NCBI GenBank assembly: GCA_902632575.1
Contig: CACPCY010000002.1
Span: forward strand, 1 to 53,347
Direction of reading: 5' to 3'
Length of the DNA stretch: 53,347 nt
Source: an uncultured Alphaproteobacteria bacterium
GTDB lineage: Bacteria > Pseudomonadota > Alphaproteobacteria > HIMB59
In this document: piece after piece, positions 16,881-25,680 of the stretch
Position numbering within the stretch: position 1 is the stretch's first letter
How the letters are laid out: each line of letters begins with the position of its first letter
Notes under the pieces: model-generated
What the model was told of the DNA's origin: nothing
The model's input: the letters and a program-made list of their open reading frames with translations, nothing else
Database searches by the model: none
Translations under genes and position numbers: made by a program

Positions 16881-16910
16881 TTGCCCTTAGCCTATAGATA
16901 ATAGATATAT

Positions 16911-18107
16911 TTATTTAGTGTAATTTTTTGCCTCCTCAGACCCGCCAGTTGCATCACCTTTACTATAGGAATGTTTACCAGTACCAGCCAATTCACCGTT
17001 TGAAACAATCGTATACTCAGTTCTTTGTGAATTACCGTCAAAGAAACACTCTAATATTTCTCTGACACCTGCGGCATATCTTGCTTGAGCAGATAAAGAA
17101 GTACCTGAAGTATGAGGGGTCATACCTTGATTTGGCATAGTCCTCCAAATATGATCATTTGGTGCTGGTTGAGGAAACCACACATCTCCTGCGTAGCCAG
17201 ATAGTTGTCCTGACTTTAGTGCGTCTGCAATAGCATCTTTATCACAAATTTTTCCTCTAGCTGTGTTTACAATGTATGCACCTTTTTTCATTTTACTGAT
17301 TAACTCCGCATTAAACATGTGTTCAGTTTCAGGATGCAATGGGCAGTTTATTGTAACCACATCACACACTGACACAAGTGACTCAACACTTTCATGAAAC
17401 GTTAAATTTAATTCACTTTCGACACTCTCAGGTAATCGATGTCTATCAAAATAATGTAAGTGAGTATCAAAAGGTTTCATTTTTCTTAGTGCATCTAAGC
17501 CAATTCTTCCAGCTGCAACAGTACCGATGTGCATACCCTCAACGTCATATGATCTTTTTACAGCGTCAGCTATATTCCATCCTCCAGCTTTTACAATAGC
17601 ATGCTGGTTATGATAATCTCTTACCATCGATATGATCATCATTACGATATGCTCGGCAACTGATCTTGAATTACAAAATGTAACTTCCATGACATCGATT
17701 TTGTGGTCAATAGCAGCTTGTAAATCTACATGATCAGATCCAATTCCTGCAGTTATGGCCATTTTTAGATTAGGTGCAGTTTCCATTTTTGCTCTTGTAA
17801 GATAATAAGGCCAAAAAGGTTGAGAAATAACAATATCAGCGTCTTTTAGCTCTTTATCAGCTTGACAGCCCTCACCGTCTTTATCACTAGTCACAACTAA
17901 CTCGTGGCCCAAATCCTCTAAAAATTTTCTGAGTCCAAGTTCACCTGATACGCACCCCAATAATTGTCCGGGATTGAAATCTATAGATTTTGGCGTTGGA
18001 AGTGTTTGGCCATCTGGATATTTTTCAATCTTTGGTAGCGTGCTCAATGGATAACTTTCAGGCATTCCACCAGTTGGATCGTCGTATAAAACACATAATA
18101 TTTTCAT
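16911..18107 (-). CDS. fdh: NAD-dependent formate dehydrogenase
   Basis: 398 residues from ATG 18107, preceded by AAGGAAAATAAA as ribosome site; the frame extends 20 codons upstream but that part is low-complexity and unlikely. D-2-hydroxyacid-dehydrogenase fold with all formate-dehydrogenase hallmarks: SQPFWPYYLT, GIGSDHVDLQ, SRSVAEH, the NAD ribose acid in FDRHRLP, NTARGK with the catalytic Arg, WFPQPAP with Gln, and TPHTSGTSLSAQARY with the catalytic His. It oxidises formate to CO2 with NAD+ and needs no metal. Formate could come from the amidohydrolase encoded at 35.2-38.0 kb, if that enzyme acts on formamides. Confidence 0.93.
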   Translation of the reverse strand: MKILCVLYDDPTGGMPESYPLSTLPKIEKYPDGQTLPTPKSIDFNPGQLLGCVSGELGLRKFLEDLGHELVVTSDKDGEGCQADKELKDADIVISQPFWPYYLTRAKMETAPNLKMAITAGIGSDHVDLQAAIDHKIDVMEVTFCNSRSVAEHIVMMIISMVRDYHNQHAIVKAGGWNIADAVKRSYDVEGMHIGTVAAGRIGLDALRKMKPFDTHLHYFDRHRLPESVESELNLTFHESVESLVSVCDVVTINCPLHPETEHMFNAELISKMKKGAYIVNTARGKICDKDAIADALKSGQLSGYAGDVWFPQPAPNDHIWRTMPNQGMTPHTSGTSLSAQARYAAGVREILECFFDGNSQRTEYTIVSNGELAGTGKHSYSKGDATGGSEEAKNYTK

Positions 18108-18468
18108 TTTATTTTCCTTTTTTTTTCCTATTGTTTTTTTTAAAAAATTATTTAATAAATTTTTCACATACCTAAAGTAATTATTTTTGTTACTAAAAAT
18201 ATGTTAAAAAAAAATAAATAATGAAATCAGTAGCAATAAATGTTTTAACTAATTAGTTACAAATAATCTAATCCATAATTTTTTTTCTCACAAAATTATT
18301 ATTAATATTGTTCATAAATAGAATTATTTAGTATGTTGTTACAATAAATTCTTAAAAGTAATAAAAGGATTTAATTTTATTAATTTTTTGGATTACATTA
18401 CAAAGAAACACATAATTCAAAATTACTTATTTAGGTGATAAGTAAATTAAATTTTTCTATTATTATTT
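18108..18468. other. AT-rich divergent intergenic region with palindromes
   Basis: About 360 bp between the formate dehydrogenase start and a flavodoxin-fold gene. No credible gene seen. It holds a perfect 14-bp palindrome (TAACTAATTAGTTA, 18246-18259) and an inverted repeat ACTTAT...ATAAGT (18425-18443). It must carry both promoters. In sequence this AT-rich, palindromes arise by chance, so operator function is only a suggestion. Confidence 0.35.
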
Positions 18469-19080
18469 ATGTCGAAAAAAATATTTATTATTTATGGTCA
18501 TCATAATACTCAAAACTCTTTTAATGCTGAAATAAGAAATACATTTATAGAAGAGGCAAAATCAAATGGTCATAATATTGATTTAGTAAATTTATTTGAT
18601 GAAAAAATTCAATTACCTTTTTATGATCAAAATATAAACCCTCCACCAAAATTAGTCCTAGATTATAGAAAAAGACTTGAAAATTCTGATGTAATGTTTT
18701 TAATTGGTGCGTGTCACAATTTAAGGCTTAATAGTATATTAGAGAATTGGATAGATTGGGTGCTTCATCCCAAGTGGTTTTTTTCTTACAGATCGATGTT
18801 TCCAACAAATAAATTTTTTAAAAATTATGGTTACCCCATTCCAGGTGCTATGAAAGGAAAATTAGGAATTGTGTCTATAACTTATGGTGGGCCTATGATT
18901 AGTTATTGGAATTTTAGTTTTTTTGATAACATACCTTTTAGGAGAATAAAAAAATCTGTATTCAAGCTAGGAGGCTTAAAAACAAAATATATCAGATTTT
19001 ATTCTATTTTACCTAATTTAGATAAAAATACTTTTGAGAAGCACATGGTAAGGGTAAGAAAGTTGGCAAAATCTTTATAA
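18469..19080 (+). CDS. Flavodoxin-fold NAD(P)H oxidoreductase (KefF/MdaB-like)
   Basis: 203 residues. The N-terminal strand and loop (KIFIIYGHHNTQNSFNAEI) correspond to the FMN phosphate loop of the flavodoxin_2 family. VMFLIGACHNLRLNSILENW is the second conserved strand/helix, with a large aromatic loop and KGKLGIVSITYGG afterwards. Relatives are NAD(P)H:quinone oxidoreductases. The substrate is unknown. Probably transcribed with the HPP-family gene 42 bp downstream. Confidence 0.7.
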   Translation: MSKKIFIIYGHHNTQNSFNAEIRNTFIEEAKSNGHNIDLVNLFDEKIQLPFYDQNINPPPKLVLDYRKRLENSDVMFLIGACHNLRLNSILENWIDWVLHPKWFFSYRSMFPTNKFFKNYGYPIPGAMKGKLGIVSITYGGPMISYWNFSFFDNIPFRRIKKSVFKLGGLKTKYIRFYSILPNLDKNTFEKHMVRVRKLAKSL

Positions 19081-19122
19081 AAAAAATGTTATTTTCAATT
19101 AATTTAAAAATTCTTTTCTACT

Positions 19123-19593
19123 ATGTTAAATAAAAAATTACTTTTTAATGCTTTAGTCTCAAGTCTTGGTGCATTTTTATGTATATCATTTTTAGCTTTT
19201 TTAAATGATATTAATGAGACAACTTTATGGCTAATACCTCCGTTTGGTGCATCTATGGTTTTAGTGATGTCAGTTCACGATAGTCCATTAGCACAGCCTA
19301 AGAATATTTTTTTTGGTCACACATTATCTGCCCTTTCTGGTGTGGCTGTTTTTACTTTTATGGGATCAAGTTTTTTATCAATAGGTTTAGCAATTGGTCT
19401 TGCAATTTTTATAATGATAATTACTAAAACAATTCATCCACCAGCTGGCGGAAACCCAATAATTGCTGTAATGAGCTCACAATCTTATGATTTTATTTTC
19501 ATACCAGTTGCCTTAGGAGCATTGGTGATAATATTATTTTCTTTGATTTATAACAAATCTTTAAAGAGAGATTATCCTTTGAGAGAAAGATAA
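19123..19593 (+). CDS. HPP-family membrane protein
   Basis: 156 residues, four membrane segments. The signature motif HPPAGGNP (about 106-113) gives the family its name, and the early LIPPFGASMVL loop is also conserved. HPP proteins in plants and cyanobacteria have been linked to nitrite transport; in other bacteria the role is unproven. No nitrogen-assimilation gene is adjacent here. Confidence 0.85.
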   Translation: MLNKKLLFNALVSSLGAFLCISFLAFLNDINETTLWLIPPFGASMVLVMSVHDSPLAQPKNIFFGHTLSALSGVAVFTFMGSSFLSIGLAIGLAIFIMIITKTIHPPAGGNPIIAVMSSQSYDFIFIPVALGALVIILFSLIYNKSLKRDYPLRER

Positions 19594-19619
19594 AAATAAT
19601 TTATTTGTCATTATTTGAC

Positions 19620-20009
19620 TCAGATAAGAATAATAACTAAACAAAACATTTGTATAAAATTTAAAACAACTGACAAAAGATGAGAGTATTTAAATTTTTG
19701 ATGTAGATTTTTATCACTAAACTTATTTATCAGAGGCATTAATACATAGTTAGATATGAAAAAAAGTACTGCTATAACAGAAATAAGGTAAAATTTAATC
19801 CCAAAGATATTTAAATAAATAAATAAAAGTAAAACGGCCAAACTTAGGGCTAAATTTATCAGGTAATAATATGGAAAAATTCTCCTTATAAAGACACTAT
19901 AGCTCTCTTTATTCAATGAAGAAAAAGCTATGGGTGCAACAACAAAAGAGAAAAAAACCATTATGCCAAAAATAATACTAGTTATGTAAAGACTAATGTT
20001 GAGTATCAA
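19620..20009 (-). CDS. DUF4149 (TMEM205-like) membrane protein
   Basis: 129 residues, four predicted membrane helices. The first helix carries the pattern GIMVFFSFVVAPIAFSSL (about 15-32), and IFPYYYLINL follows at about 44-53, matching the DUF4149 arrangement of small inner-membrane proteins. Function unknown. Convergent with the HPP-family gene across 26 bp. Confidence 0.6.
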   Translation of the reverse strand: MILNISLYITSIIFGIMVFFSFVVAPIAFSSLNKESYSVFIRRIFPYYYLINLALSLAVLLLFIYLNIFGIKFYLISVIAVLFFISNYVLMPLINKFSDKNLHQKFKYSHLLSVVLNFIQMFCLVIILI

Positions 20010-20117
20010 GATACATTAAAATAAACCAAATTTAAAAATATTACATTTAAATAATTAACTATATTTTGTCACGGTTAATAGCCTTGGTTCAAAAATAAAT
20101 TAATATATTATGAAAAT

Positions 20118-20327
20118 ATGAACGATGGTGTCTTAAATAAACTTTTTTCTCTAAACTTTATTGGAACATGGCTTATTACTTTATTGATTATAGCGGTTGT
20201 GATTTACGCTAGTTACAAAATATTCAATATTATTTTTAAATCAGAGATATACTTTAAAAAATCAGCAATTAGCTATTTTTTAATTTTTATTTTTATTTTC
20301 GGCTTCTTAATATACTTCTATAGTTAA
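20118..20327 (+). CDS. Small membrane protein
   Basis: 69 residues, with two hydrophobic segments (about 15-34 and 47-67). No family recognised. It starts with ATG and is separated from neighbours by about 110 and 140 bp. Probably real because its hydrophobic pattern is coherent, but it could be an orphan. Confidence 0.45.
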   Translation: MNDGVLNKLFSLNFIGTWLITLLIIAVVIYASYKIFNIIFKSEIYFKKSAISYFLIFIFIFGFLIYFYS

Positions 20328-20469
20328 TTAGCTATTAAAAATTATTTTATCTTTTGATATGCAAAATAGTCAGGTTAATTATCTTATAAAATATTTAATT
20401 TAATTATTAAAAGAGTGTACTATTGTCCTAGAGCTAAATTATTTATCTCACAATTAAGGAGGGTAATAA

Positions 20470-20757
20470 ATGAGTATAGCAAGAGTGACAACAGTAAAAA
20501 TGGACTCAAAAGAGGCAGCTGATAAACAAACACAAGGGTACGTACAAAGTGCACCATCAGAATTCCCACAAGCAAGTCAATTAATTGGCATTAGAATTGA
20601 TGATGTTACATTAATGGCAGTTACAATTTATCCTGATGCTGAAACTATGAAAGCAGCAGATGCAGCACGAGAAAAAAGATTAAATACTAATATAGAAAAT
20701 AGAGTCTCAGTCGAGACAGTAGTTGGCGAGGTTACATTAGATCATCATAATCACTAA
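20470..20757 (+). CDS. Small hypothetical, dimeric alpha/beta-barrel-like protein
   Basis: 95 residues with a strong ribosome site (AAGGAGGGTAATAA before ATG). The pattern strand (IARVTTVKM), helix (KEAADKQTQGYV), strand (IGIRIDDVTLMAVTIYPD) and helix (ETMKAADAAREKR) suggests a ferredoxin-like/antibiotic-monooxygenase-like fold. The C-terminus is histidine-rich (LDHHNH), which may bind metal. No family is named with confidence. The strong ribosome site suggests efficient expression. Confidence 0.6.
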   Translation: MSIARVTTVKMDSKEAADKQTQGYVQSAPSEFPQASQLIGIRIDDVTLMAVTIYPDAETMKAADAAREKRLNTNIENRVSVETVVGEVTLDHHNH

Positions 20758-20787
20758 TGATTAGGGTAATCAGACAAATATAAAAGC

Positions 20788-20805
20788 CTTTAGATCTGTC
20801 TAAAG
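20788..20805. terminator. Hairpin between convergent genes
   Basis: CTTTAGA (20788-20794) and TCTAAAG (20799-20805) form a 7-bp stem with a 4-nt loop, followed by a T-rich tail on the plus strand. It lies between the convergent ends of the 95-residue gene and dhaK, so it may terminate one or both transcripts. The stem has little GC, so strength is uncertain. Confidence 0.5.
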
Positions 20806-20821
20806 TCTTTATGATTTTTAT

Positions 20822-21814
20822 TTAGACACCCCATCTCATAGCTGCTGTGTGAACAGATGAGTCCCAATGCTTTAAAAGCTCTTCATCGAGTTTTGTAAGA
20901 GTAATAGAGGCGCCCTGCATCTCAAGAGAAGTGCAATAATTACCGACAAGAGACCTTGATATCTTTATATTTTTTTTGTCTAACATGTTTTTAGCATTAT
21001 CATAAATTAGGTATAACTCTGTTAAAGGAGTACCACCCATACCATTGACAAATAAAAGAATTTCTTCGTTTGCCTCAGGCTTTAAGTCCTCGTTAATTGC
21101 CTCTAATAACTCGTTTGTAATCTCTTGTGCAGATTTCATTTTATCTCTTCTTCTTCCAGGTTCACCATGAATTCCAACACCAAATTCCATTTCATCATCG
21201 CCTATATCAAAATTTGGTTTTCCTGCAGCCGGGACAGTGCAACTTGAAAATGCAACTCCCATAGAACCTGAATTTTTATTTACCTTATCTCCTAAGGCTT
21301 TACATTCTTGTAAGCTACCTCCGTGCTCAGCTAAAGAACCAACTATTTTTTCAACAACAACAGTAGCAGCAACACCTCTTCTACCAGTTGTAAATGAAGA
21401 GTCCTCTACAGCAACATCGTCATTTGTCAATACAGACTCATTTGGACCTTGCATCATCTCAGCTGCCATTTGGAAATTCATTACATCTCCAGAATAGTTT
21501 TTAACGATAAATAAAACTCCAGCTCCGCTATCTACTTTTTCAGCAGCAGCTAACATTTGATCTGGTGTCGGTGATGAAAAAACAAATCCAGGGCAGGCTG
21601 CATCCAGCATACCGTAGCCGACTAAGCCACCATGCATGGGTTCGTGTCCACTCCCCCCTCCACTGATCAGAGCTACTTTTCCCTCTTTTGTGGGAGTGGC
21701 TCTAGTGATGAAGTTGGGGTCGTAGTGGCAGTTAACAATATCTTGATGCGCAGCACCAAAACCTTGTAGACTCTCCTTTAGAAAATCATCCGCTGAATTC
21801 ATAAATTTTTTCAT
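20822..21814 (-). CDS. dhaK: Dihydroxyacetone kinase subunit DhaK-like
   Basis: 330 residues. The substrate site is intact: SGGGSGHEP (about 51-59), NYSGDVMNF (about 106-114, with the Asp) and the histidine that binds the keto group covalently, in GIHGEPG (about 220-226). DhaK binds dihydroxyacetone or related keto-triose/tetrulose substrates, and DhaL supplies the phosphate. It is the last gene of the ABC-transporter operon, 9 bases after dhaL. No DhaM phosphotransferase protein is in the window, so the phosphoryl donor is open. A homologous role as an erythrulose-type kinase is possible. Confidence 0.9.
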   Translation of the reverse strand: MKKFMNSADDFLKESLQGFGAAHQDIVNCHYDPNFITRATPTKEGKVALISGGGSGHEPMHGGLVGYGMLDAACPGFVFSSPTPDQMLAAAEKVDSGAGVLFIVKNYSGDVMNFQMAAEMMQGPNESVLTNDDVAVEDSSFTTGRRGVAATVVVEKIVGSLAEHGGSLQECKALGDKVNKNSGSMGVAFSSCTVPAAGKPNFDIGDDEMEFGVGIHGEPGRRRDKMKSAQEITNELLEAINEDLKPEANEEILLFVNGMGGTPLTELYLIYDNAKNMLDKKNIKISRSLVGNYCTSLEMQGASITLTKLDEELLKHWDSSVHTAAMRWGV

Positions 21815-21823
21815 AGTATCCTC

Positions 21824-22453
21824 CTAACTATTTAACACTGACTCACAGACAGTTTTTATCATTAATTGTGAAGACCTAGCTCCAGGATCGATATGACCTT
21901 TCGCTCGCTCTCCTAAAAAAGAAGCTCTCCCTTTTGTAGCTAAAAGGTCTTTTGTTGAAAACATCCCTTTTTCCGCCACTTCTATAGCTTCTTTCAGTAT
22001 CTCTTTAACATCTTTGTTATCCTCGACACCTTTTTTAAGGCAGTTAGATACAGGTATGAGAACATCCATCATTGTTTTTTCACCTACATCTGCTTTACCT
22101 CTTTGTTTTACAGCTTCCACACCATCTGCAAAAATTTCGATTGCCTTTTTGTAATCAACACCATTATCTATATCGTTTCCTTTGGCCATGGTCATAAATA
22201 ATGTGCCAAACAGGGCTCCAGATGAGCCACCAATACCAGAAAGAACTTTCATTGCTATTTGGTTTAGAGCTTTAGACATTGGCAAATCTGTAATTACAGC
22301 TTCTAATTCTATAACAAGCTTGATTCCCCTTTGGACATTAAAAATATGATCCCCATCTCCTATTTCTTGGTCCAATTTTTCTATTTCACTTGCATTTGCA
22401 TCAATTACAGCTTGAATTTCTTTTGCTCTATGGATTAAAAAATTAACACTCAT
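21824..22453 (-). CDS. dhaL: Dihydroxyacetone kinase nucleotide subunit DhaL-like
   Basis: 209 residues. The Mg-nucleotide motif is LDQEIGDGDH with Asp28, Asp33 and Asp35. GIGGSSGALFGTLF (about 73-86) forms the nucleotide-capping loop and GRASFLGERAKGHIDPGA (about 175-192) the second conserved loop. The size is that of stand-alone DhaL, used in phosphotransferase-dependent systems but also in split ATP-dependent sugar-keto kinases. Its start overlaps the ATPase stop by 4 bases and dhaK follows, so transport and phosphorylation are tightly linked. Confidence 0.9.
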   Translation of the reverse strand: MSVNFLIHRAKEIQAVIDANASEIEKLDQEIGDGDHIFNVQRGIKLVIELEAVITDLPMSKALNQIAMKVLSGIGGSSGALFGTLFMTMAKGNDIDNGVDYKKAIEIFADGVEAVKQRGKADVGEKTMMDVLIPVSNCLKKGVEDNKDVKEILKEAIEVAEKGMFSTKDLLATKGRASFLGERAKGHIDPGARSSQLMIKTVCESVLNS

Positions 22454-23460
22454 TGCACGCTCATTCCTTTTTCGTCAAAAAATAAAATTTTATTTTGATC
22501 TATTGCAAAATTTACTTTATCCCCTTTTTGTCCTTGGAATGCTCCTTGATATAAGGATAAAATTTCTACTCCATTAAAATCTAACTCTACCACAGTTTCT
22601 GCACCGAGAGACTCAACAGTTTTAATTGAGCCTGAAAGTTCACCTTCTCCTATCTTAATGTGCTCAGGTCTTAGACCAAGTTGACTTGCTTTATCTGGTG
22701 ATGAAGTATTTAAAGAAGCTCTGTTGAGAATATTTATTTTTGGTGAACCTAATCTATTTGCAACATAAATAGATTTTGGATTATTATATATATCTTCTGG
22801 TTTATCAATCTGGGCGATCTTACCATTTTCTAATACTCCGATGCGATCTGCCATAGTTGTAGCTTCAGCTTGATCATGTGTGACGTAGAGAATTGTGGAG
22901 CCTAAATTTAATTGAATTTTTTTCAGTTCGACTCTCAAACTTTCCCTTAATTTTGCATCAAGGGATGAAAGAGGCTCATCCATTAAATATATACTTGGGT
23001 CTCTAACTAAAGCACGACCTATCGCAACTCTTTGCATTTCTCCCCCTGATAATTCAGTAGCTTTGTTGTCTAATTTAGCTGAAATCTTCAACATTTCCGC
23101 TATTTTTGTGACTTTTTCCCTAATCTTGTCATCTGGGATTTTTCTAAGAGGAGACCGAAGAGGAAAAGCTAAATTGTCGTAAACCTTATAATGAGGGTAT
23201 AAAGAGTATTGTTGAAATACAAACGCTGTGTCTCTTGCTGCAGGTTGTGCTTGTGAGAAATCTTCATCATCAAAAAGTATTTTTCCTTTATCAATTTTTT
23301 CTAAACCTGCTATTGATCTTAATGTTGTTGTTTTACCTGCACCGGTTGGACCCAATAATACAAAAAACTCTCCATCGTTTACTGTAAAGCTAATATCATC
23401 TAAAGCCTTAATAGTTTTATCATAAATTTTTGTAATATTTTGTAGTTCTACTTTAGACAT
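22450..23460 (-). CDS. Carbohydrate ABC transporter ATPase (second of two)
   Basis: 336 residues, MalK/UgpC type. Walker A GPTGAGKTT (37-45), Q-loop in FVFQQYSLYPH, signature LSGGEMQRVAIGRAL, Walker B LMDEPLSSLDAKL, H-loop VTHDQAEA, and a C-terminal TOBE domain with GLRPEHIKIGEG. It energises import together with the first ATPase at 23460-24542. Two non-identical ATPases in one operon suggest a heterodimer, as in the rhizobial GlpS/GlpT glycerol importer. It overlaps the upstream gene by 1 base. Confidence 0.92.
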   Translation of the reverse strand: MSKVELQNITKIYDKTIKALDDISFTVNDGEFFVLLGPTGAGKTTTLRSIAGLEKIDKGKILFDDEDFSQAQPAARDTAFVFQQYSLYPHYKVYDNLAFPLRSPLRKIPDDKIREKVTKIAEMLKISAKLDNKATELSGGEMQRVAIGRALVRDPSIYLMDEPLSSLDAKLRESLRVELKKIQLNLGSTILYVTHDQAEATTMADRIGVLENGKIAQIDKPEDIYNNPKSIYVANRLGSPKINILNRASLNTSSPDKASQLGLRPEHIKIGEGELSGSIKTVESLGAETVVELDFNGVEILSLYQGAFQGQKGDKVNFAIDQNKILFFDEKGMSVQ

Positions 23461-24542
23461 TAACTCATAAACTCACTTTGAAGTGCTTTATCATTTGAAC
23501 CATCAAAAATTATTTGGTTATTATTAAGAGTATCAAATTGAATTTGCTCATTAATATTAACTTGTGTGTCACTATCAACTCTAATTTTTATATTTCCGAG
23601 TTGAGTTTCAATTGTAAGAATTTTTCTTGAACCTAAGTATTCAACACCAAAGATATTGCCTTTGACGCCATTTTCAGAAACTAATTTTAAATTCTCTGGC
23701 CTTACACCTAAAAAATTTTCATTGGAGTCTGTTCCTTCTTTTTGTTCAGGGATATTTAATGATGAGTCTAATAATTTAATACTCGATTGACTTGGAGAAA
23801 TTTTCTCATTTATTGGTATGAAGTTCATTCCTGGTGATCCAATAAAATTGGCTACAAACTTTGTTTTAGGTTTATTATAAATAACTTTTGGTGAGTCTGC
23901 CTGCAACACCACTCCCTCATTCATTACTGCTATTCGATCAGCCATCGACATTGCCTCTTGTTGATCGTGCGTTACATAAACTGTAGTTGCGTCAATATCA
24001 TCGTGAAGTTTTCTTAATTCCAAGCACATCAATTCTCTAAATTCTGCATCAAGTGTGCCCAAAGGTTCATCCATTAAAAATGCTTTAGGTCTTCTGACTA
24101 GCGCTCTTCCGAGTGCAACACGTTGACGATCACCTCCTGCTAAAGAGGATACTTTTGATTTTAATAAGTGATCAATTCTAAGAAGCTTTGCAGCTTCTAG
24201 AACTTTAGCATCTACTTCGCTTCGTGAGAGCTTTTGCATTTTCAGTGGGAAAGCCAGATTATTTCTTACATTCATGTGTGGATAGAGTGCAAAAAGCTGA
24301 AAAACAAATGCTATATCTCGCTGAGAGGCCCTTAGATAGCCCACATCTTCCTTATCCAAATATATATTTCCAGAAGTTGGTAGCTCTAAACCAGCAATCA
24401 TTCTTAAAGTGGTAGTTTTTCCACAACCTGAAGGACCGAGTAAAACGAAGAATTCTTTATTTTCAATAATAAGATTGGAGTTTTTCACTGCTACGAAATC
24501 TCCAAAAGATTTATGTAAATTTTTAATTTCTATTTCTGCCAT
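23460..24542 (-). CDS. Carbohydrate ABC transporter ATPase (first of two)
   Basis: 361 residues from ATG 24542; the open frame upstream overlaps the small membrane gene and is not used. Walker A GPSGCGKTT (36-44), signature LAGGDRQRVALGRAL, with Ala in place of the usual Ser, Walker B LMDEPLGTLDAEF, H-loop VTHDQQEA, then a TOBE-type tail (GVRPENLKLVSE). The GGDRQ form is recalled from GlpS/GlpT-type ATPases. Adjacent second ATPase suggests a heterodimeric motor. It starts 2 bases after the stop of the small membrane protein. Confidence 0.9.
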   Translation of the reverse strand: MAEIEIKNLHKSFGDFVAVKNSNLIIENKEFFVLLGPSGCGKTTTLRMIAGLELPTSGNIYLDKEDVGYLRASQRDIAFVFQLFALYPHMNVRNNLAFPLKMQKLSRSEVDAKVLEAAKLLRIDHLLKSKVSSLAGGDRQRVALGRALVRRPKAFLMDEPLGTLDAEFRELMCLELRKLHDDIDATTVYVTHDQQEAMSMADRIAVMNEGVVLQADSPKVIYNKPKTKFVANFIGSPGMNFIPINEKISPSQSSIKLLDSSLNIPEQKEGTDSNENFLGVRPENLKLVSENGVKGNIFGVEYLGSRKILTIETQLGNIKIRVDSDTQVNINEQIQFDTLNNNQIIFDGSNDKALQSEFMS

Positions 24543-24544
24543 GG

Positions 24545-24736
24545 CTAATCTGGGAAATGACTTGTGATCACAAATCCGATAGTTCCCACCAAAATAACGA
24601 TAAAAGAATATGTATACATCCACATAGCAAAAGGCTGCATCAGCATAAATACACCCAATAAAATTAAAACAGTTGATGCATTTTCCCAAATAGATCTTCT
24701 AAAAATTCTTCTCAATAAACTTTTTTTCTCAGCCAT
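24545..24736 (-). CDS. 63-residue membrane protein of the ABC operon (position of the glycerol-transporter DUF2160 protein)
   Basis: 63 residues from ATG 24736, which overlaps the permease stop by one base. A basic N-terminus (RRIFRRSIWEN) is followed by two hydrophobic helices (about 19-37 and 41-57). Rhizobial glycerol importers carry a short DUF2160 membrane protein among their genes, and this gene occupies the equivalent place between permease and ATPase genes. It may be an accessory subunit. The family match is by position and size, not by a motif. Confidence 0.65.
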   Translation of the reverse strand: MAEKKSLLRRIFRRSIWENASTVLILLGVFMLMQPFAMWMYTYSFIVILVGTIGFVITSHFPD

Positions 24737-25680
24737 TATTTTCTCACCGCTCCAAATGTTATTCCCCTTAGAAGATGCTTTCTCAATACAACTGTAAATA
24801 TCATCACTGGGATTAAAAATAATGTTGTCCCTGCTCCAATAGCAGGCCAATCAAGACCACCCTCTCCTATAATTGTTGGGATAAATGGTGGTGCAGTTTG
24901 CGCATTAAATTGTGTTAGTAAAACAGCAAATGCATATTCATTCCAAGAGAATATCATGCAGAAAATTGCTGTTGCTGCAATACCTGTAGTTGCTTGCGGA
25001 AGGACTACTTTAAAAAATGCTTGCATTCTAGAGTAACCATCTATCATCGCAGCCTCCTCATACTCTCTCGGTATCTCATCCATAAAGCCTTTTAACAGCC
25101 AAACTGACAAACTTAAATTTACAACAGTGTACAGAATAATCATGCCAACGTGAGTATCACCAAGACCAAGTTTTCTGTACATAATAAATATAGGTACTGC
25201 CACTGCTATTGGTGGGAACATTCTCGTAGATAAAATAAAAAATAATAAATCATCTTTCAGTGGGACTTTAAATCTTGAGAGAGCATAGGCAGCTAAGGAG
25301 CCTAAAAATACCGAAAAGAATGTGGCACCAAATCCAATTATCAAAGAATTGGAATACCTCGGCAAAAATTTTGATGGACCTGTTATGACCATTTCTCTAC
25401 TACGAACTAACTCCTCATACCACGTATCTGGTGGTGGAAGAGAGTCCAAATAATCCTTGGGTTGCCTTGATCGATTTGTAAATAAATTCACATAACCCTC
25501 TAAAGATGGTTCAAAAAAAACCTCTGGTGGGTAAGAGATAGCACTATCAACACTTTTAAAGCTTGTAGCAACCATCCATGTGATCGGTATAAGGGTTACA
25601 ATCATGTAAACGATGATGATAGTGGCAGCTAATTTTCTTGAAAATCCTGTTGCTTCTAGTGGTGATCTTGAAGTGTCCAT
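24736..25680 (-). CDS. Carbohydrate ABC transporter permease (MalG type)
   Basis: 314 residues, about six membrane helices. The EAA loop that docks the ATPase is EYEEAAMIDGYSRMQAFF (about 206-223), followed by VVLPQA and a typical FSWNEYAFAVLL. An extended periplasmic loop lies between helix 1 and 2 (about 45-95). Pairs with the permease encoded just upstream; the genes overlap by one base. Confidence 0.92.
   Translation of the reverse strand: MDTSRSPLEATGFSRKLAATIIIVYMIVTLIPITWMVATSFKSVDSAISYPPEVFFEPSLEGYVNLFTNRSRQPKDYLDSLPPPDTWYEELVRSREMVITGPSKFLPRYSNSLIIGFGATFFSVFLGSLAAYALSRFKVPLKDDLLFFILSTRMFPPIAVAVPIFIMYRKLGLGDTHVGMIILYTVVNLSLSVWLLKGFMDEIPREYEEAAMIDGYSRMQAFFKVVLPQATTGIAATAIFCMIFSWNEYAFAVLLTQFNAQTAPPFIPTIIGEGGLDWPAIGAGTTLFLIPVMIFTVVLRKHLLRGITFGAVRK

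Noticed and set aside
23460..24689. N-terminal extension of the ABC ATPase reading frame with a Cys/Tyr-rich segment
   Set aside because: It overlaps the coding sequence of the 63-residue membrane protein; ATG 24542 directly before the conserved start of the domain is preferred.
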